Source: Eumeta japonica (Eukaryota > Arthropoda > Insecta > Lepidoptera > Psychidae). From it: a DNA stretch of 64,000 nucleotides. A program made the position numbers and the translations under genes. The notes under the pieces are model-generated. The model searched no databases. It was not told the DNA's origin and worked only from the letters and a program-made list of their open reading frames with translations. The stretch is taken from assembly GCA_005406025.1 (NCBI GenBank), contig BGZK01001457.1, positions 1 through 64,000 on the forward strand. Reading direction: 5' to 3'. Numbering within the stretch: position 1 is the first letter of the stretch; every line of letters begins with the position of its first letter. Shown here in pieces: positions 45,993-57,949 of this stretch.

Positions 45993-46110
45993 CATAATAC
46001 ACTTTCACTATATAGTGAAAATGTATTATGTAATAATACTATTATTACATAATACACTTTCTATATAACAATACGTATAATAATAATACGTATTATATAA
46101 TACGCAAAAT
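45993..46110. repeat. Cluster of nested palindromes sharing one core
   Basis: CATAATACACTTTCACTA and its mirror (45993-46030, one mismatch) run directly into TGTATTATGTAATAATA and its exact mirror (46022-46056, one central base). The CATAATACACTTTC word thus occurs twice on the plus strand and once inverted. A third AT-rich palindrome with ATACGTAT words follows to about 46110. Confidence 0.88.
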
Positions 46111-46114
46111 TTGC

Positions 46115-47365
46115 ATGCTACCTACCACTCTCTCACGACAATAAAGTCACTTAGTGCCGTCTGTCTCATTTATGCCATGTAATGCCACCTGTCGTTAAGA
46201 ACATGACATTACGCCTGTTAGGTATTAGATACTCAGCCAATAACATGACAACTATGCAATTACTTCAAAATTCTAAGAAATGACGCTATAAAACAACGTT
46301 TAGTTTCATTATTTCTTTGTTTTATTAATCGTAATTTCCAGGTAATACATTTTTATAGATAAACTTAAAACAAAAACTTAATTAAATTACAAATTTTCAT
46401 CAAAATCGTTAGAGCGGTTTTTAAGATACAAATCTATCATTCTTAATAAACAAAATTTGAAGTAATAAAATTATGACGTAAGGGTATATTTTATTGCAGC
46501 ACATTGTGTTACAAATAGCCACCCGGTGACAGAAAACAAAACTAATTCTTGTATAGAGCTTTTATTTCGTCGACTGTACCTACACCCTTTCTTGTACCGA
46601 AACCGGTGTACGGGAGAATATTGTCATTCGATTAGTTATACATTTGGGGTGCTTTTTCGTTGAAATGATCGAAATAACCTCGTTCACCTGGGGCTCGATT
46701 CTCAGCGCACGGCGTCGGCGTACGAGTGTGTATATTACGGGCAACTTTTATTTCGTTTCTTTCCTTTATTATTTTTAAAAGGAAAAAAAGAAGAATGAAG
46801 GATCGTTAGTTTATTCTGAATATTGAGCTATTAAATAATTTCAGATTTTTTTTCCAGTTTTATATCTCAAGAACCTTAAATAGTATTGTAATATTTATCT
46901 CTTATCTCGTATTGGTATAGTTAGATATTTTTAACTAGAATTTGAGGGCAAAAAAAGGAATAAGAAATGAGTATGAATACGTAAATAAAAAGTAAAGTTT
47001 TCAACATAAAAATGTAAGTAAACAGGGTTATTAACTTCAATTTCTATCGAAATCAATAAACGGGATGTTTTTTTTTTTCTGTACTTGACTATAACTTAAA
47101 AAAATGTTTCTTTCTTTTCCAACACACTATAACTTCATACTGTAAATACTCAATATTTTAAAATTTTTCAATCTTTTTAATGGGTAGTTTAAAAAAGTCC
47201 GTGACGTACAGAAACACACTCAGACATTGAATTTTAAACAATAGGAGTTACGTTATGTCTGTCTATCTAAATATACTGACGCAAAAAAAAACAATCAAAA
47301 ACATTTCTTTGAAAAGCTGTAACGTAGACTCACACATATAAAATACTAGTTCTGAGTGATCACTT
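46115..47365. other. No gene seen
   Basis: AT-rich. A CpG-containing stretch at 46560-46740 (CGCACGGCGTCGGCGTACG near 46705) is the only local GC rise. Phrase TTTTCATCAAAATCGTTAGAGCGG near 46396 resembles the minisatellite unit at 22846-23640. Confidence 0.45.
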
Positions 47366-47369
47366 TTAT

Positions 47370-47925
47370 GGTCCCTAACCAAAAAGGCAAAACTAGAATC
47401 CGTATAGTTTTGTCACGTCCGTCCGTCCATCCGTACGACACTTTTTACTTAAAAACTGCAAGATGAATGTTGGGCCACTATTTAGTTTGGTAGTTAAATA
47501 ACAAAAATAAATTTTATAGGGGCGACACTCCATACATACAAGAGCTGAAAAAAATTTTTCAGCTTACATTAACGTGCATCAATATTTTGACACAGTTTTT
47601 TTTTTAAAACACTTTAAGGTTTTAAGAATTTTTTTTATTAAGTGAATATTTTCGGAGAACAGAAATTGTGTCCCTCCTTTATTTTTAGACCATATGTCCA
47701 ACAAATATTTTAAAAAATTACAAACGTAATACTTAATGAATACTTTCAACGAATTTTTGAACATGTTCGGATATACTGCTTTTGAGTTATTATTGTGTGT
47801 GAATCATGAAGAAAAAGTATAACAACGTAATTTTTTCATCAAAGAAATGCATTACTTCTTTGTAGTAACGGATACGGAACCCTCAGTGAGCGTAATCCGA
47901 CATGCACTTGGCCAGCTTTTTTTAC
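47370..47925 (+). repeat. Dispersed repeat family R1, copy 2
   Basis: Starts GGTCCCTAACCAAAAAGGCA with CGTCCGTCCGTCC (47426). It has the internal hairpin AGCTGAAAAA/TTTTTCAGCT (47543-47564) and GAATATTTTCGGAGAAC, and ends ACGGATACGGAACCCTCAG, CGTAATCCGACATGCAC and TTGGCCAGC. Word-by-word it follows copy 3 at 58965-59740. Confidence 0.85.
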
Positions 47926-47929
47926 TTTT

Positions 47930-48390
47930 ACCCCGACTTCTGTTTTTGACCAACGTTAAACGTTATGAAGCACGTAACTATTTATATTGCACTTGTATCC
48001 ACATTAGCTCATGGTCTCGTAAAAATCCGTAGAAACGAAATGTAACGTCTATTCTCCTTCTCGATAATTGTCAGAAGCCAGTGAGATGTACGACGACGTT
48101 TGCCTTATCTGTGGCCCCTGCTTAGCACTTTGAAAAATTTTTATTAGCTTATAAATAAAATTTGTATTAAAAATTGCTAAAGAAGAATATTTATTAGGAC
48201 GAGCGAGTATTAATACCATTCCACAACACGTAAATTATTGTGATATAATTCATGACAAAAATATCGTATCCCTCAATTTGAAATATAACTCAGTTATTTA
48301 AATTCATGTCTAGATTTGTTATCTACCACTAATACGTCATATCATGAACAAATGTTAACAAATACAAAACCAAAATGCGAACTACTTAAT
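47930..48390. other. No gene seen
   Basis: AT-rich between two dispersed repeats. Confidence 0.5.
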
Positions 48391-48394
48391 CCAT

Positions 48395-49080
48395 ACCAGC
48401 TTTTACCCACGACTCCGCCCGCGTAGACATATAATTAATACCTTTTTTCTGACATCGAATAATCTTGCTATCATTGAGACCAATACCGATCCTGTTTCCG
48501 ATTTGAGTTTCCATTTCACAGTTAATTCCGTTTCTTCCATTTTCATGATTTCCGTTTCCGTTTCGGTCTTGTCCTCCATTGCTATCTCGTGTCCCTCTTT
48601 TCCGATTACGCTATCGCTCAAGATTCCGATACGATCCTACTTTCGAAACCGATTCCGTATTTATGTATATTTTAGCTTAGAAACTCATTATGGTGCGTAT
48701 TGTCCAGAAATATAGGTCCGCATCTTCATTTTATATTTTTATAGAATGTTCCCCTTAAACGCTGTTAAACAGCAATCTCTATTTAAATGGTGGTATTTTT
48801 TCGAAATATTAGGTTTTCTTCCGGGATACTTATAGTATTAAACTTTTTCTGTACTCCAGGTATCACGTTGCAATTTATTCATATCTAAGAATTATTTTTC
48901 TGTCCTTCTGAATCAGTACTTTTTTCTGGATGAAGGACACCTTGTGTCGTTTTTTGCACCCCTGACAAACTGTATGTAAAATATTACGGTGATCGGTTAA
49001 GTAGTTAAGACATGAAAACTTAACAAACAAATACACAAACCAACTCACTTTTGCATTTATAATATCAGTTAGAATAATAC
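48395..49080 (+). repeat. Dispersed repeat with (TTTCCG)-type interior
   Basis: Starts with ACCAGCTTTTACCCACGAC and CCGCCCGCG. The interior 48470-48660 is a run of loosely repeated GATTTCCGTTTCCG-like hexamers, whose minus strand encodes only low-complexity Glu/Thr-rich sequence. It ends with GTGATCGGTTAAGTAGTTAA, ACAAACAAATACACAAACC and TTTGCATTTATAATATC. Start and end are phrases I recall from a frequent lepidopteran element. Confidence 0.7.
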
Positions 49081-49084
49081 CATA

Positions 49085-50330
49085 CCAATAACACCATTAA
49101 TATTATCCTTTCTAAAGTCATCTGTTATAAAACTACAAGAATTAATACATGTTAAATGCATATTAATACATAATAATTATGCACAAAAAACATTCTTAAA
49201 AATGTGTTGTGTTGCAAGAGCTATTTTGTTTTCATTTAAACACTTCACATCATTTAATTTGTGATGTCAAATACTCATTATCATTTGGGAAAAACAAACC
49301 AAACAGACCGTGCTAAATGACTAAAATTCATATTAATACAACATTTTTATACTAATTTCACATATAATAAACTAACTTTTAACTATATATGTCTGCAGAT
49401 GCAATTTTTTTTAATAGGATTTATTGAAAATCCATTCTTGGTGAGCGTCTACGTCGTGAAAATAATAACGATGCCAAAGTTCAAATCAATCGCACCTATA
49501 TTTTCGAAGATCTCGTGATGAGTCACTCAGGGGTATTTCGCTTATACAAATATAAAGATGAAGAAACAATATAAAATATAACTAATATAACACATTATAA
49601 TTCCATTGATCCTATAAAAAAAAGACTATAGATATACGATTTTATCTAATTTTCCAATAAACGCGACACTACCTACTTTCATTCGACAAATTAAAGCTTC
49701 GAATTTATGATTTTTATTACTTCAATAAACAGATAGATATTCTATTCCAACGAAACTAAAATATATGTTCCATCTGTCGATATATACAGTATTATACAGT
49801 CTGACATCCAAGTCTATTATCTATGATCTTGTACTAACACTGTCTACTGCCGTGGTATCTGTAAAAGTTTAGCCGCAGCGAAATATAAAGTTCGCCTCAT
49901 CATCCCCGACGCCCTAGCGGGGCGTTACACGCTTCAGCGGGGGTTGATTGAATTGGGAAGTAGGATACCCTTCCAAGTACACTAACCTTTTTTAATAACC
50001 GGCGCTACAGATTCCAGTTCGTTAAAGGAATGGGCCGAACCTCCACTCTTGGTAAGTCACTTATGTCTAAAACTTGAGACGGCTTCTCATAGTTCTTTCA
50101 GGCTTCATGGTCACGTTATAGAGAATTTCATAAAGATATCAGCCACTCGTCTGCTGAATAATTGATCTCTTTGACGATTCCATGTGCGTACAATATTCGT
50201 AATCGAACAGCATAGTACCCGCTGCAAATTATTAAATTATTATTATTATTATCAATTAATTAAATTAATTAAAAATAAAATTTAGTTCCCTGAGAAAAAA
50301 AAATTCGAAAATAGAATTCTTTACACGTAA
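49085..50330. other. No gene seen
   Basis: AT-rich, with a GC-richer stretch at 49840-50060 (CGACGCCCTAGCGGGGCG stem near 49908-49925). No exon supported. Confidence 0.45.
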
Positions 50331-50348
50331 ACGTAAACTATTCGTATT

Positions 50349-50376
50349 CCCGCCCCCGCCCATCCCTTTGACGTCA
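50349..50376. promoter_or_regulatory. GC box next to a perfect CRE
   Basis: CCCGCCCCCGCCCA (50349-50362) is a Sp/KLF-type GC box. Seven bases further on is TGACGTCA (50369-50376), a perfect CREB/ATF palindrome. The flanks are AT-rich. The following 80-codon frame (50368-50610) has no recognisable product. Confidence 0.33.
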
Positions 50377-50619
50377 TTTCCTACGCATTTTTATTTTAAA
50401 AACATTTATTTTTGTGATGGAATATGCGAGAGTGCAATAAGCCTTATATGTTTATATTGGATGAGACGTGTTTACGGCTCATTTGTTTTAGATGATTTAG
50501 AGAATTATTTTTATTTGAAGAACATTCTAGAAGGCTATTCGAGACGTACAAATACCGAAGTTTGGGCGCAGGAAAGCGAATATCTTTTTTTGCGATCAGT
50601 GCATTCATGAGACAAGGTC

Positions 50620-51100
50620 AATCAACGACGAGCATTCAAGTAGTTTCGTGGCGATTGATTGTGACTCTGTATTTTTGAGTGCTTTATTTCTACCTATTTC
50701 AAGACAAAATTAAGTCAAGAACCGCCCAAAATTGTGTTTCAAGATCGCAACACTGAACTTAAGATATTGATCAAAATCCCCGAAGATTTATTTAGAATAT
50801 TGCTTATCGGAGTGTATTAAAAAAGGTTCCCGTATTGATCTATATTCAGTTTCATATTCGGGAGTATGTCAATTTGACATTTTTTAAACAATAAAAAAAA
50901 AATGTCGTTATAAGATAAATACTTAATGTCGGATTAGAATGCTTTTAAGACGAAATCAATATCACAGAATATAAACTTAAGAATATAAATGCAATCAAAA
51001 ATAATAAATACACTTTTTTTTAATTTTAATATTCAAAACGAATTATCAAATAATAAACAGCCCAAGAAGTAGAAAAATATTTCGGAAAACTTTTAGTTTC
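50620..51100. other. No gene seen
   Basis: AT-rich sequence with T and A runs. Confidence 0.5.
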
Positions 51101-51205
51101 CCCTGCGTCGTCACTAGAGGGCGGACGGAGCGGCACTCGACCCGAATGTGCCACTGCGACAGGAACACTTGGCTCCCTCGCACTCCAGCTCGACCACGCT
51201 AAAAA
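51090..51205 (+). promoter_or_regulatory. GC-rich patch with a CTCF-like site
   Basis: TCACTAGAGGGCGGA (51111-51125) matches the CTCF core CCASYAGRKGGCRS at all but the first C. It lies in a GC-rich block of about 90 bases (GACGGAGCGGCACTCGACCC follows) bounded by AT-rich DNA. CTCF is an insulator protein in insects, but site preference in Lepidoptera is assumed, not shown. Confidence 0.38.
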
Positions 51206-51209
51206 TGTG

Positions 51210-53410
51210 AAGCTAAACCAGATTTAAAAGCTTCTTAAATGTATTTTTTGACGCAAATGCATTTTACAGTCATCAGATATGACGTATTCGCATACACATC
51301 TATAGACGTAAATCGATAACATCGCTTTGTCATCCTTAAACACTATGCCGCATGAAAATGAAAAATACCCTTTTCTTATTTAATGAAAAACGCTTTTTGT
51401 AAACTAGCATAGTGCTGTCCAGCCAGAGTTATCAATGTACAGCTTTAGCTGTCGCCAAGTTTTTGTTTAGGTATATCTGTTGACCTAGGAATTGTAGCGC
51501 AAAGTGACGAATATATTCCAAACATAGACGAATGAGCGTGTCCCGTTAATGGATTAACATGATTGTACGCTTACTTGCGATCGGGGAGTGCGGTTGAATA
51601 ATTGCCTAAAAGTACACTACGCACAACAATAGAATCGATGATAATTTCGCAAAGATACGAGTCATTTTTACGTCGACCTACAGACCTTAGAATGTCCTGA
51701 CGTGCAAATTGAATAGTAAAATAGCAACTAGTAAACACTTATTCACGTAAAAAATACTAATGTAATAGTAATACCCATCCCATTTTTTTCCTCTCTTTTA
51801 AAAAGTCAACCCTCAATTAGTTTTAATCTTTTTCTGTTCTCAAAATAGTTAATATCCATTCCAGATGAAGTCTTTTGATAAATTTAATACCCATTCCAGA
51901 TGAATTTTCAAGCATTTAAAAATTTGTACGATACTTAAACATGATATATGCCGTTCAACATATATTGCGTATAGAAAGTTCTTTGTCTGTCCTCGCACTC
52001 TTCTCCTCCTCAGAATGTTCCTGAGGTAGCCAAAGAGAGACAGCAGGACAGAAACTCCGAACCGGATCGATTTCTTTTATTTCATGGTGATGTCACAACT
52101 TCAATGGAAATAGGTTTCTTGGGAAACTGCTCGTTGTAAAGTTAGTCTGTGGTATTTACGAGAGCTGAATTGCTACAGAATCGTAAACCCTCAAAACCGA
52201 AGCTACGAACGAACGATAAGCTTATTATTAAGAATGTTATTAACTTGAGACAGAGAATAATTATTTACTATCATATAGCAATGGGATGAAATAACAGTTT
52301 TTGTTCTTCAATCAGCATAAATTGAAAAGGCTCTTACCAAACTCTCTTCTGCGTATGTGAATGACCATTTTCAATACCTCATAATTAAACTAGTGAATTA
52401 TTAAAACATTTCATTTTGCGTCCAAGGCAACATTCTAAAAAGAAAAATTTTCGATAGATCGATGAAGCTATGCCGCCTTATTATTTAATTTGCCTTATAT
52501 CAAATATAAAGTAATCAACAATTTTGTTTCTGTTTCTGAATGCCAGCAGCTAAAACTCTATGTAACTATTGTTCACATAAATTACAATTGAACACTGTTA
52601 TAGTAGCCACTGCGAGAATATTATGTAAATAAATCTGTGAAAATACGCCCATAAAGATGAATATTCAACAATTCCAATCGCAAGCCAAAGCAATAAAATC
52701 TGTATAACTAAAGCTGATTTATTTGCATATTAAAAGAAGGATGCTAATTGTTTTTCGAAGCGGAAAAGCGCGGCACGTCACTATTTGGAGCGTTGCCAGA
52801 ACTGCGATTTCGGCCAACGGTAAATTTTTAACGATGACAACACCGGACCGCGCGGGATCGTACGTCACGTTAAGCCAGTACGTACGGGGGACAGAACAAT
52901 CTGCATCGAATTAACTTAAATAGAAACGTACGTATGTATTAATATTTCTATAATATAAATAATATTTTTGTGTGTTATTTATAATGTCAATCAGAAAGTT
53001 AACCTTTTGCTATAATATTTGTTAATCTCTTTATCAATGAATATATAAAATCCAATACCTATTAATTTCAATTATCGTAATAAGTGCTTTAGTACCCATT
53101 TAGAAAAGTTAGTATTATTTTAATATAAGACTATAACAATTTGGTATTTTATTGCAATTCATTAAACTAATTGTGCTTGTATGATTACTTGGGATTTTTG
53201 AAATCTTTACAACTTCGTTCAATGTTGTTTTGATACCTTGATACGTATTTGATACCTTGGTTATAAATATTTTTTCATTGTAAAGAAATTTCCTTCCATT
53301 ACCTTAAAAACAACTCTAGTATTATTTCAATTTTTCAATATTGTAATAAGAGTACATGGGTCAACTTGAAAGGCCTTAGAAAATTAAAAACTGAGCAAAC
53401 TAAAAAGCTA
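51210..53410. other. No gene seen
   Basis: AT-rich. A CpG-rich spot at 52750-52900 (AAAGCGCGGCACGTCAC, GGACCGCGCGGGATCG) overlaps a 63-codon frame without recognisable product. A near-duplicate ATACCCATTCCAGATGAA pair occurs at about 51851 and 51889. Confidence 0.45.
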
Positions 53411-53417
53411 TTTCATT

Positions 53418-54226
53418 TTATTGTTTTTCAAAATAGTATCCGTTGACACATCGCCCACTCGCACTGAGGGGTCGCTTCGACGGCCTTTTCATTGGACCCA
53501 GTGTCTCCACGGCGTCCGCAAACCATTATCCTCAAAAATTTTCTTTTAGTTTAGGGAATAAATAAAAATTGCTTGGTGGCGAGGTCGGACCTGTAAGGCG
53601 GGTGAGCCAGCATTTTTATACCTAACGTCCCCAAATAGTTATTTGTTTGTCTGGCGGTATGTAGTGATCCGTTGTCATGACGAAAAAAAATTCTATTGTG
53701 AGGTCGTTTTTCCCCAACTTCTTCCAAACTATTGTTTGTTTGGTAAAAGTTCGGGACTTCTCGACCTCGTTTAATGACCCACTGAGCAGATTGTCTTTTG
53801 GTTCCAAGATCGTAACAATAACTCCAGCTTTCGTCACATGTAACTATGTGGAATACAACACTTGAGTCACCATTAGCAAATTGTATCATTTCTCGGCACC
53901 AATTAACACGACGAAGTTTTTTAGCTTCGCTCAAATTATAAGGTGTCCACCGAGTACAAAGCATCCTGACCGCTAAATGTTCATGAGGAACTCTGTGCAA
54001 TTGATTCACAACGATGCCTAAGCTTGTGCAAATCTGCTGATACGTCACTCTTTTGTCAGTCCCTATCGAGCATTAGCGCGGTCTAGGCACACAGCACCAA
54101 TATTGTCTTCGGTCGTCACCACCTAAGAATAGCTCTCGCGCATATCGTCAGTCAGATTAGTGCGACCGCGTTTGAACCAGTTATAAACAATGGAAAAGCC
54201 AAGCGAAGTCTATTATAACTATCTTG
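53418..54226 (-). mobile_element. Degraded mariner transposase
   Basis: Minus-strand readings in order: FSIVYNWFKRGRTNLTDD (the N-terminal DNA-binding part, near 54220-54160), TTEDNIGAV, then in another frame TDKRVTYQQICTSLGI. The long frame 54048-53551 follows with HEHLAVRMLCTRW, KKLRRVNWCREM, VTCDESWSYCYD (first catalytic Asp, codon 53835-53833), RHDNGSLHTAR (second Asp, codon 53676-53674) and HPPYRSDLA. The end, NGYYFEKQ with stop, is at 53418-53420. Three defects: frameshifts and stops in the N-terminal third and after residue 165; only 53 residues between the first two Asp instead of about 93, an internal deletion near 120 bases; and the third catalytic position (35 after the second Asp) is Gln (codon 53571-53569). 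Terminal inverted repeats were not found. Confidence 0.95.
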
Positions 54227-54229
54227 TTG

Positions 54230-57035
54230 GTTTAAATGGTAACGAAAATTGTAGAAAACCATTGTACTTTTGCGTTAAATTCATGTTAACATTAATAATT
54301 AAAATCTTTTATTCGGTCCTCAAAAAAAAAACAAAAAGGAAGACAAGTATAACATCTTAAAATTAACTAAGACATCCAACTTTTACAAATTAAAAAAAAA
54401 TGACTCAAAGCGGAAAGGGTGACCAGGTCAGCAAAATGCTGCAACCTGAGCCACAGCGCTGATTTTCAGCTGGACCCTGAAAATTTTAAAATTATTACCA
54501 ATAACAGTACCGAACAGAAATTTTGTGTACACAAAATAAGGAGACAGTGGTAAGGAACTTAGTTCGCGCATTCTTAAATCAGTAGCAGTATATAACCAGG
54601 TCTAAAGTAGACATTATAATAAATAGAAATTAAAGTAATTTCGGCTTTTTTTTTTTTCTTATTTATAAATTATATTAGAATTAAATATTAGACAAGCAAT
54701 TTTGTTTTTGCTACCAATTTGTAAAAACAAATCACAAATGTATACAATATACATAAGGTTAGCAAAGAGTCCGTTTTTTAAATTTAAATATAATTTTTAT
54801 TATTTTGCTGTAAGTGGCCATTTCTAAAGATTGTGAATGCCACCTACGTAATATTAATCTAATAATTCTTATTTTCCAAGTAAATGTTGATAACATTATA
54901 ATAAGGGACACACTTATTGAATTTTCTTTGCCTCATTGACTTATTGCATTTCTTTACTTTGACATCACTTCCTATAATCTTAACTTACAGCGACATCTAT
55001 CTGCTCATTGAGTGTTTATGTTCACTTATGAACTGTTGACCGTCAAATGTCATAACCGTTTCTAAGGTACGACATAGATGGCAGTAATTATAGTAACGCA
55101 TTCAATGTTTTACTTAAAATAATTATGTACCACGGATTTTTCTTTCTTCGACGTTGAAGAAAAACATAAAAGTGTGCCTATTTGAATAAACCCAATTCAG
55201 AAGCACTGAACGTGTTTGTGAAATATTAAGTTAAAATAAAATAAAAGCAGCTTTTATACCAGATTGAAAAAATGACAGAAACCGCTGAGCAATAATGGTT
55301 TGATTTTTCATTATCCAAAACAAAATTTCCCAAGTACCTACAAACTAATCAAATTCACATTATTTATTTGGATGCGACTAAAAAAAGTAATGGAATTTGA
55401 TTATAGTATTCATCAATATCAACTTTACTTCAGAAGCTCATGAAAACACAGACTCAAAAACGCATGATTTTTCACAAAAACTAATAAGTATATACTCTAT
55501 AAGATGGCTTTCAATAGTCTCGTTACAGATAAAAATTAAATGTTATAAAATAGAAACTGAAAAAAGAAACATCGGAGATGTCCTTTTATTTATTTTTCAA
55601 TCTAGTTCCTTATATTTCAACGCATTTATAAAGGACTTCAAGAAAGAGGAGTAGGTTATGTATGCGTCTATATGTATTTTTTTATGGTGTTTAGCGATAA
55701 CTTTGTCAATTGTAGACCGATCTAGAAAAAAGGTTTTTCAAAGGGTTTATTTCTGATGTGATTCTGTACCATAATCACGAAATCGAATTGGGATCGCATG
55801 ATGGAATCCCTGGAAAATCGAGGAATACCTTATAATATTATATTGAGTACAAAACATACAGTGCGTTTAAAGTCTTTTTTTTTAGTTATTCAAGATTTAG
55901 CGTGTTGTAGTTATCATCTCATACTGATGAGCTGATGATGAAAGCCACAGCACTTCTGGACAGTTACGAGTTAGAGGACAATACTGCGATGTTTCGACAT
56001 ATGCTATTCTTCAGTGGCTATTAGCAGAAGCCAGTAGACACAGAATTAAAATCAATTACTTATTATTCTTCCTACATATTTGCATTAATTTATTTAATTC
56101 CAATGTGACAATCTTAATAGGAACACATCAGAACTTTTTAGCGATAATAGTAAAAATAGGATGAATTAATTTAATGTGGGATTGAATTATAATTGAAAAT
56201 TGAACAGACTTCAAAAACAATTTAATAGTTGCTTTTTGAGTCTGTTTAAATAATTATTTAAATAGGTTGTTGAGGGCAGTTTTTTTTTGTTTTATTTCAC
56301 AGTTAATTGTTCCTTTGTCTGGCCGTCAAACTTTTGTATTATATATATAATAATACCTGAATCGAAAACTTTGTACCCCTTTTTAAGGAACTTGTGCAAA
56401 CGGATAAACATGAAATTCCACACAGTTAAAGATTATGTGGAGAAGAAGTGCATAAAGCTATTTTTTATACGAAATATATTATCAATACATTAAATCAATT
56501 AAAATAAACATTGCACACACAACTGTTTAAATGACACACAACATCAAAGTTTGGCCTTTGACAAAAGAATCCTAATAAAGTTCGAACTTAGAGATTTAAT
56601 GAATTATGGTCAAATTTCGACCACTAGTTAGAACGAAAGTGTTTTACACTCTCTACTTTTCTTTCCTGATGTCAAACGTAACGCACTTTTATTCTCGTAA
56701 TACAATGGTTTCAGAAAAGAGAAAACAATTTAATGATGATCAACGGTTAAAATGTAGAAAATGGCTTTTTTCTAATCGAAACAAGTTTATTTTTAACTTT
56801 TCACTTCCTTTTTAATAATATAAAACCTTGTTTTTTAAAATATTTTTTTCAATTCTTAATTTTTTACTTATTAGTATTGTATGATAGTAATTAGCTTAGT
56901 AATTATTATCAATGTTTATAGCCACCTTTATATCCATAATTATAAACTAAGCTTTTTCCCTCAGATTTATTTGCATCCTTTTAGTGGGAGCCAACCATGG
57001 ATGCAGCAGACATGTCATGATAATGTTTAGAACAG
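54230..57035. other. No gene seen
   Basis: AT-rich throughout. A GC-balanced phrase at 54405-54480 (ACCAGGTCAGCAAAATGC, CTGAGCCACAGCGCTG) follows an A-run and could be an unidentified element end. Frames at 55397-55654 and 56287-56815 show no domain. Confidence 0.45.
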
Positions 57036-57039
57036 GCTA

Positions 57040-57410
57040 TTACAATTAAATACATACACAAAATTTCGTGTTTGTGCTGTTCACCGCTGAGGAGTTCCCT
57101 CTCCGAAAGCCAACTCTAGACGTAGCAGCCATTTCATATTGGTTTTTACAAAGTTCTGTTAGAAGTAAATCCATATACAAAATTTTGTGACTATGCTCTT
57201 CACCCTTAAAGAGTTCTACTACCCATCTCCTCACTCCATAATCAAATCATCTCGGCGGTACCACATTATTGCATTGTCCTCCGATTTAAGTACGTACGCA
57301 ATATTTCAGTTCAATAGGAAACCGGGAAGTGGTCTAAAATTTACTTGCAAAATACAATCGCAGTCACCGGGACAGGTGAAAGAAAATAAAAGCCCAAAAC
57401 CAAAAGTAGC
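57040..57410 (+). repeat. Dispersed repeat with internal ~119-bp duplication
   Basis: AAATACATACACAAAATTTCG (57052) recurs as AAATCCATATACAAAATTTTG (57171), each followed by a TGCTGTTCACC/TGCTCTTCACC and GAGTTC word. The right part has TTCAGTTCAATAGGAAACCG and GGGAAGTGGTCTAAAATTTA, and ends GAAAGAAAATAAAAGC. I recall this order from common lepidopteran repeats. The 107-codon plus frame here is incidental. Confidence 0.65.
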
Positions 57411-57492
57411 TGGAATTAAAAGAAAACTCGACGACTTTTATAAACAATTTTTTATTGTTAAAAACGAGTTTGGACTAATTATCTCCATATGG

Positions 57493-57945
57493 TTATACGT
57501 AAATAAATAAATAATTAAGTAATTCTTCTTCTTCGATCTTCAGTGCTAATGTTTTGTGGATATTGGCTAACATTGATGTCAGGCTCAAAGAAACCAAAAC
57601 ACAAACGATTAGTAAAATGACTGTCTTGATGTAGTCGGCAATCTCAAAAATGTTTCCCACTCTAAATTTTAAGATGTAAGTAATTGGCAATAAGAGTTGA
57701 TATAATATTTTGCCAAGGTAGATACAGCTCACTATAGGTCTTGAGTTGAAGTTTTGTTTACGCGTTTTTCTTAACTTGGTGCCACTGCATCATGAGCTAA
57801 CTACTGGAGTACTATCATCAATAATGGCTTCTGAATTCAGGATAGCAGCTAATTCATTGACCATTCTCTGGAATTTTGATATTGGCTTAACCGCTAACAC
57901 ATGTTTGATTTCAAACTGATATTTAAATAACTCGACGATTGTTAT
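57493..57945 (-). pseudogene. Membrane-protein-like coding relic with one in-frame TGA
   Basis: One minus-strand frame runs from just after a TAA (57946-57948) for 150 codons, with a single internal stop, TGA at 57792-57790 (codon 52). Before the stop it reads as a charged, helix-like stretch (VELFKYQFEIKHVLAV, KFQRMVNELAAIL, EAIIDDSTPVVSS). After it come KLRKTRKQNFNSRPIVS, a hydrophobic segment (YLGKILYQLLLPITYIL), then a longer one (IKTVILLIVCVLVSLSLTSM), HKTLALKIEEEE and a stop. The layout N--S-P--S, a proline-containing helix, a second helix and a basic turn is loosely like the N-terminal membrane part of P5B-type ATPases, but I would not assign it. No acceptor site was clear at the start. 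Alternatives: a chemoreceptor fragment, a transposon gene or an AT-rich chance frame. Confidence 0.33.
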
Positions 57946-57949
57946 TTAT

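Noticed and set aside
48403..48621. Glu/Thr-rich minus frame considered as a low-complexity protein
   Set aside because: It is the translation of a hexamer-like interior of a dispersed repeat, not a gene.
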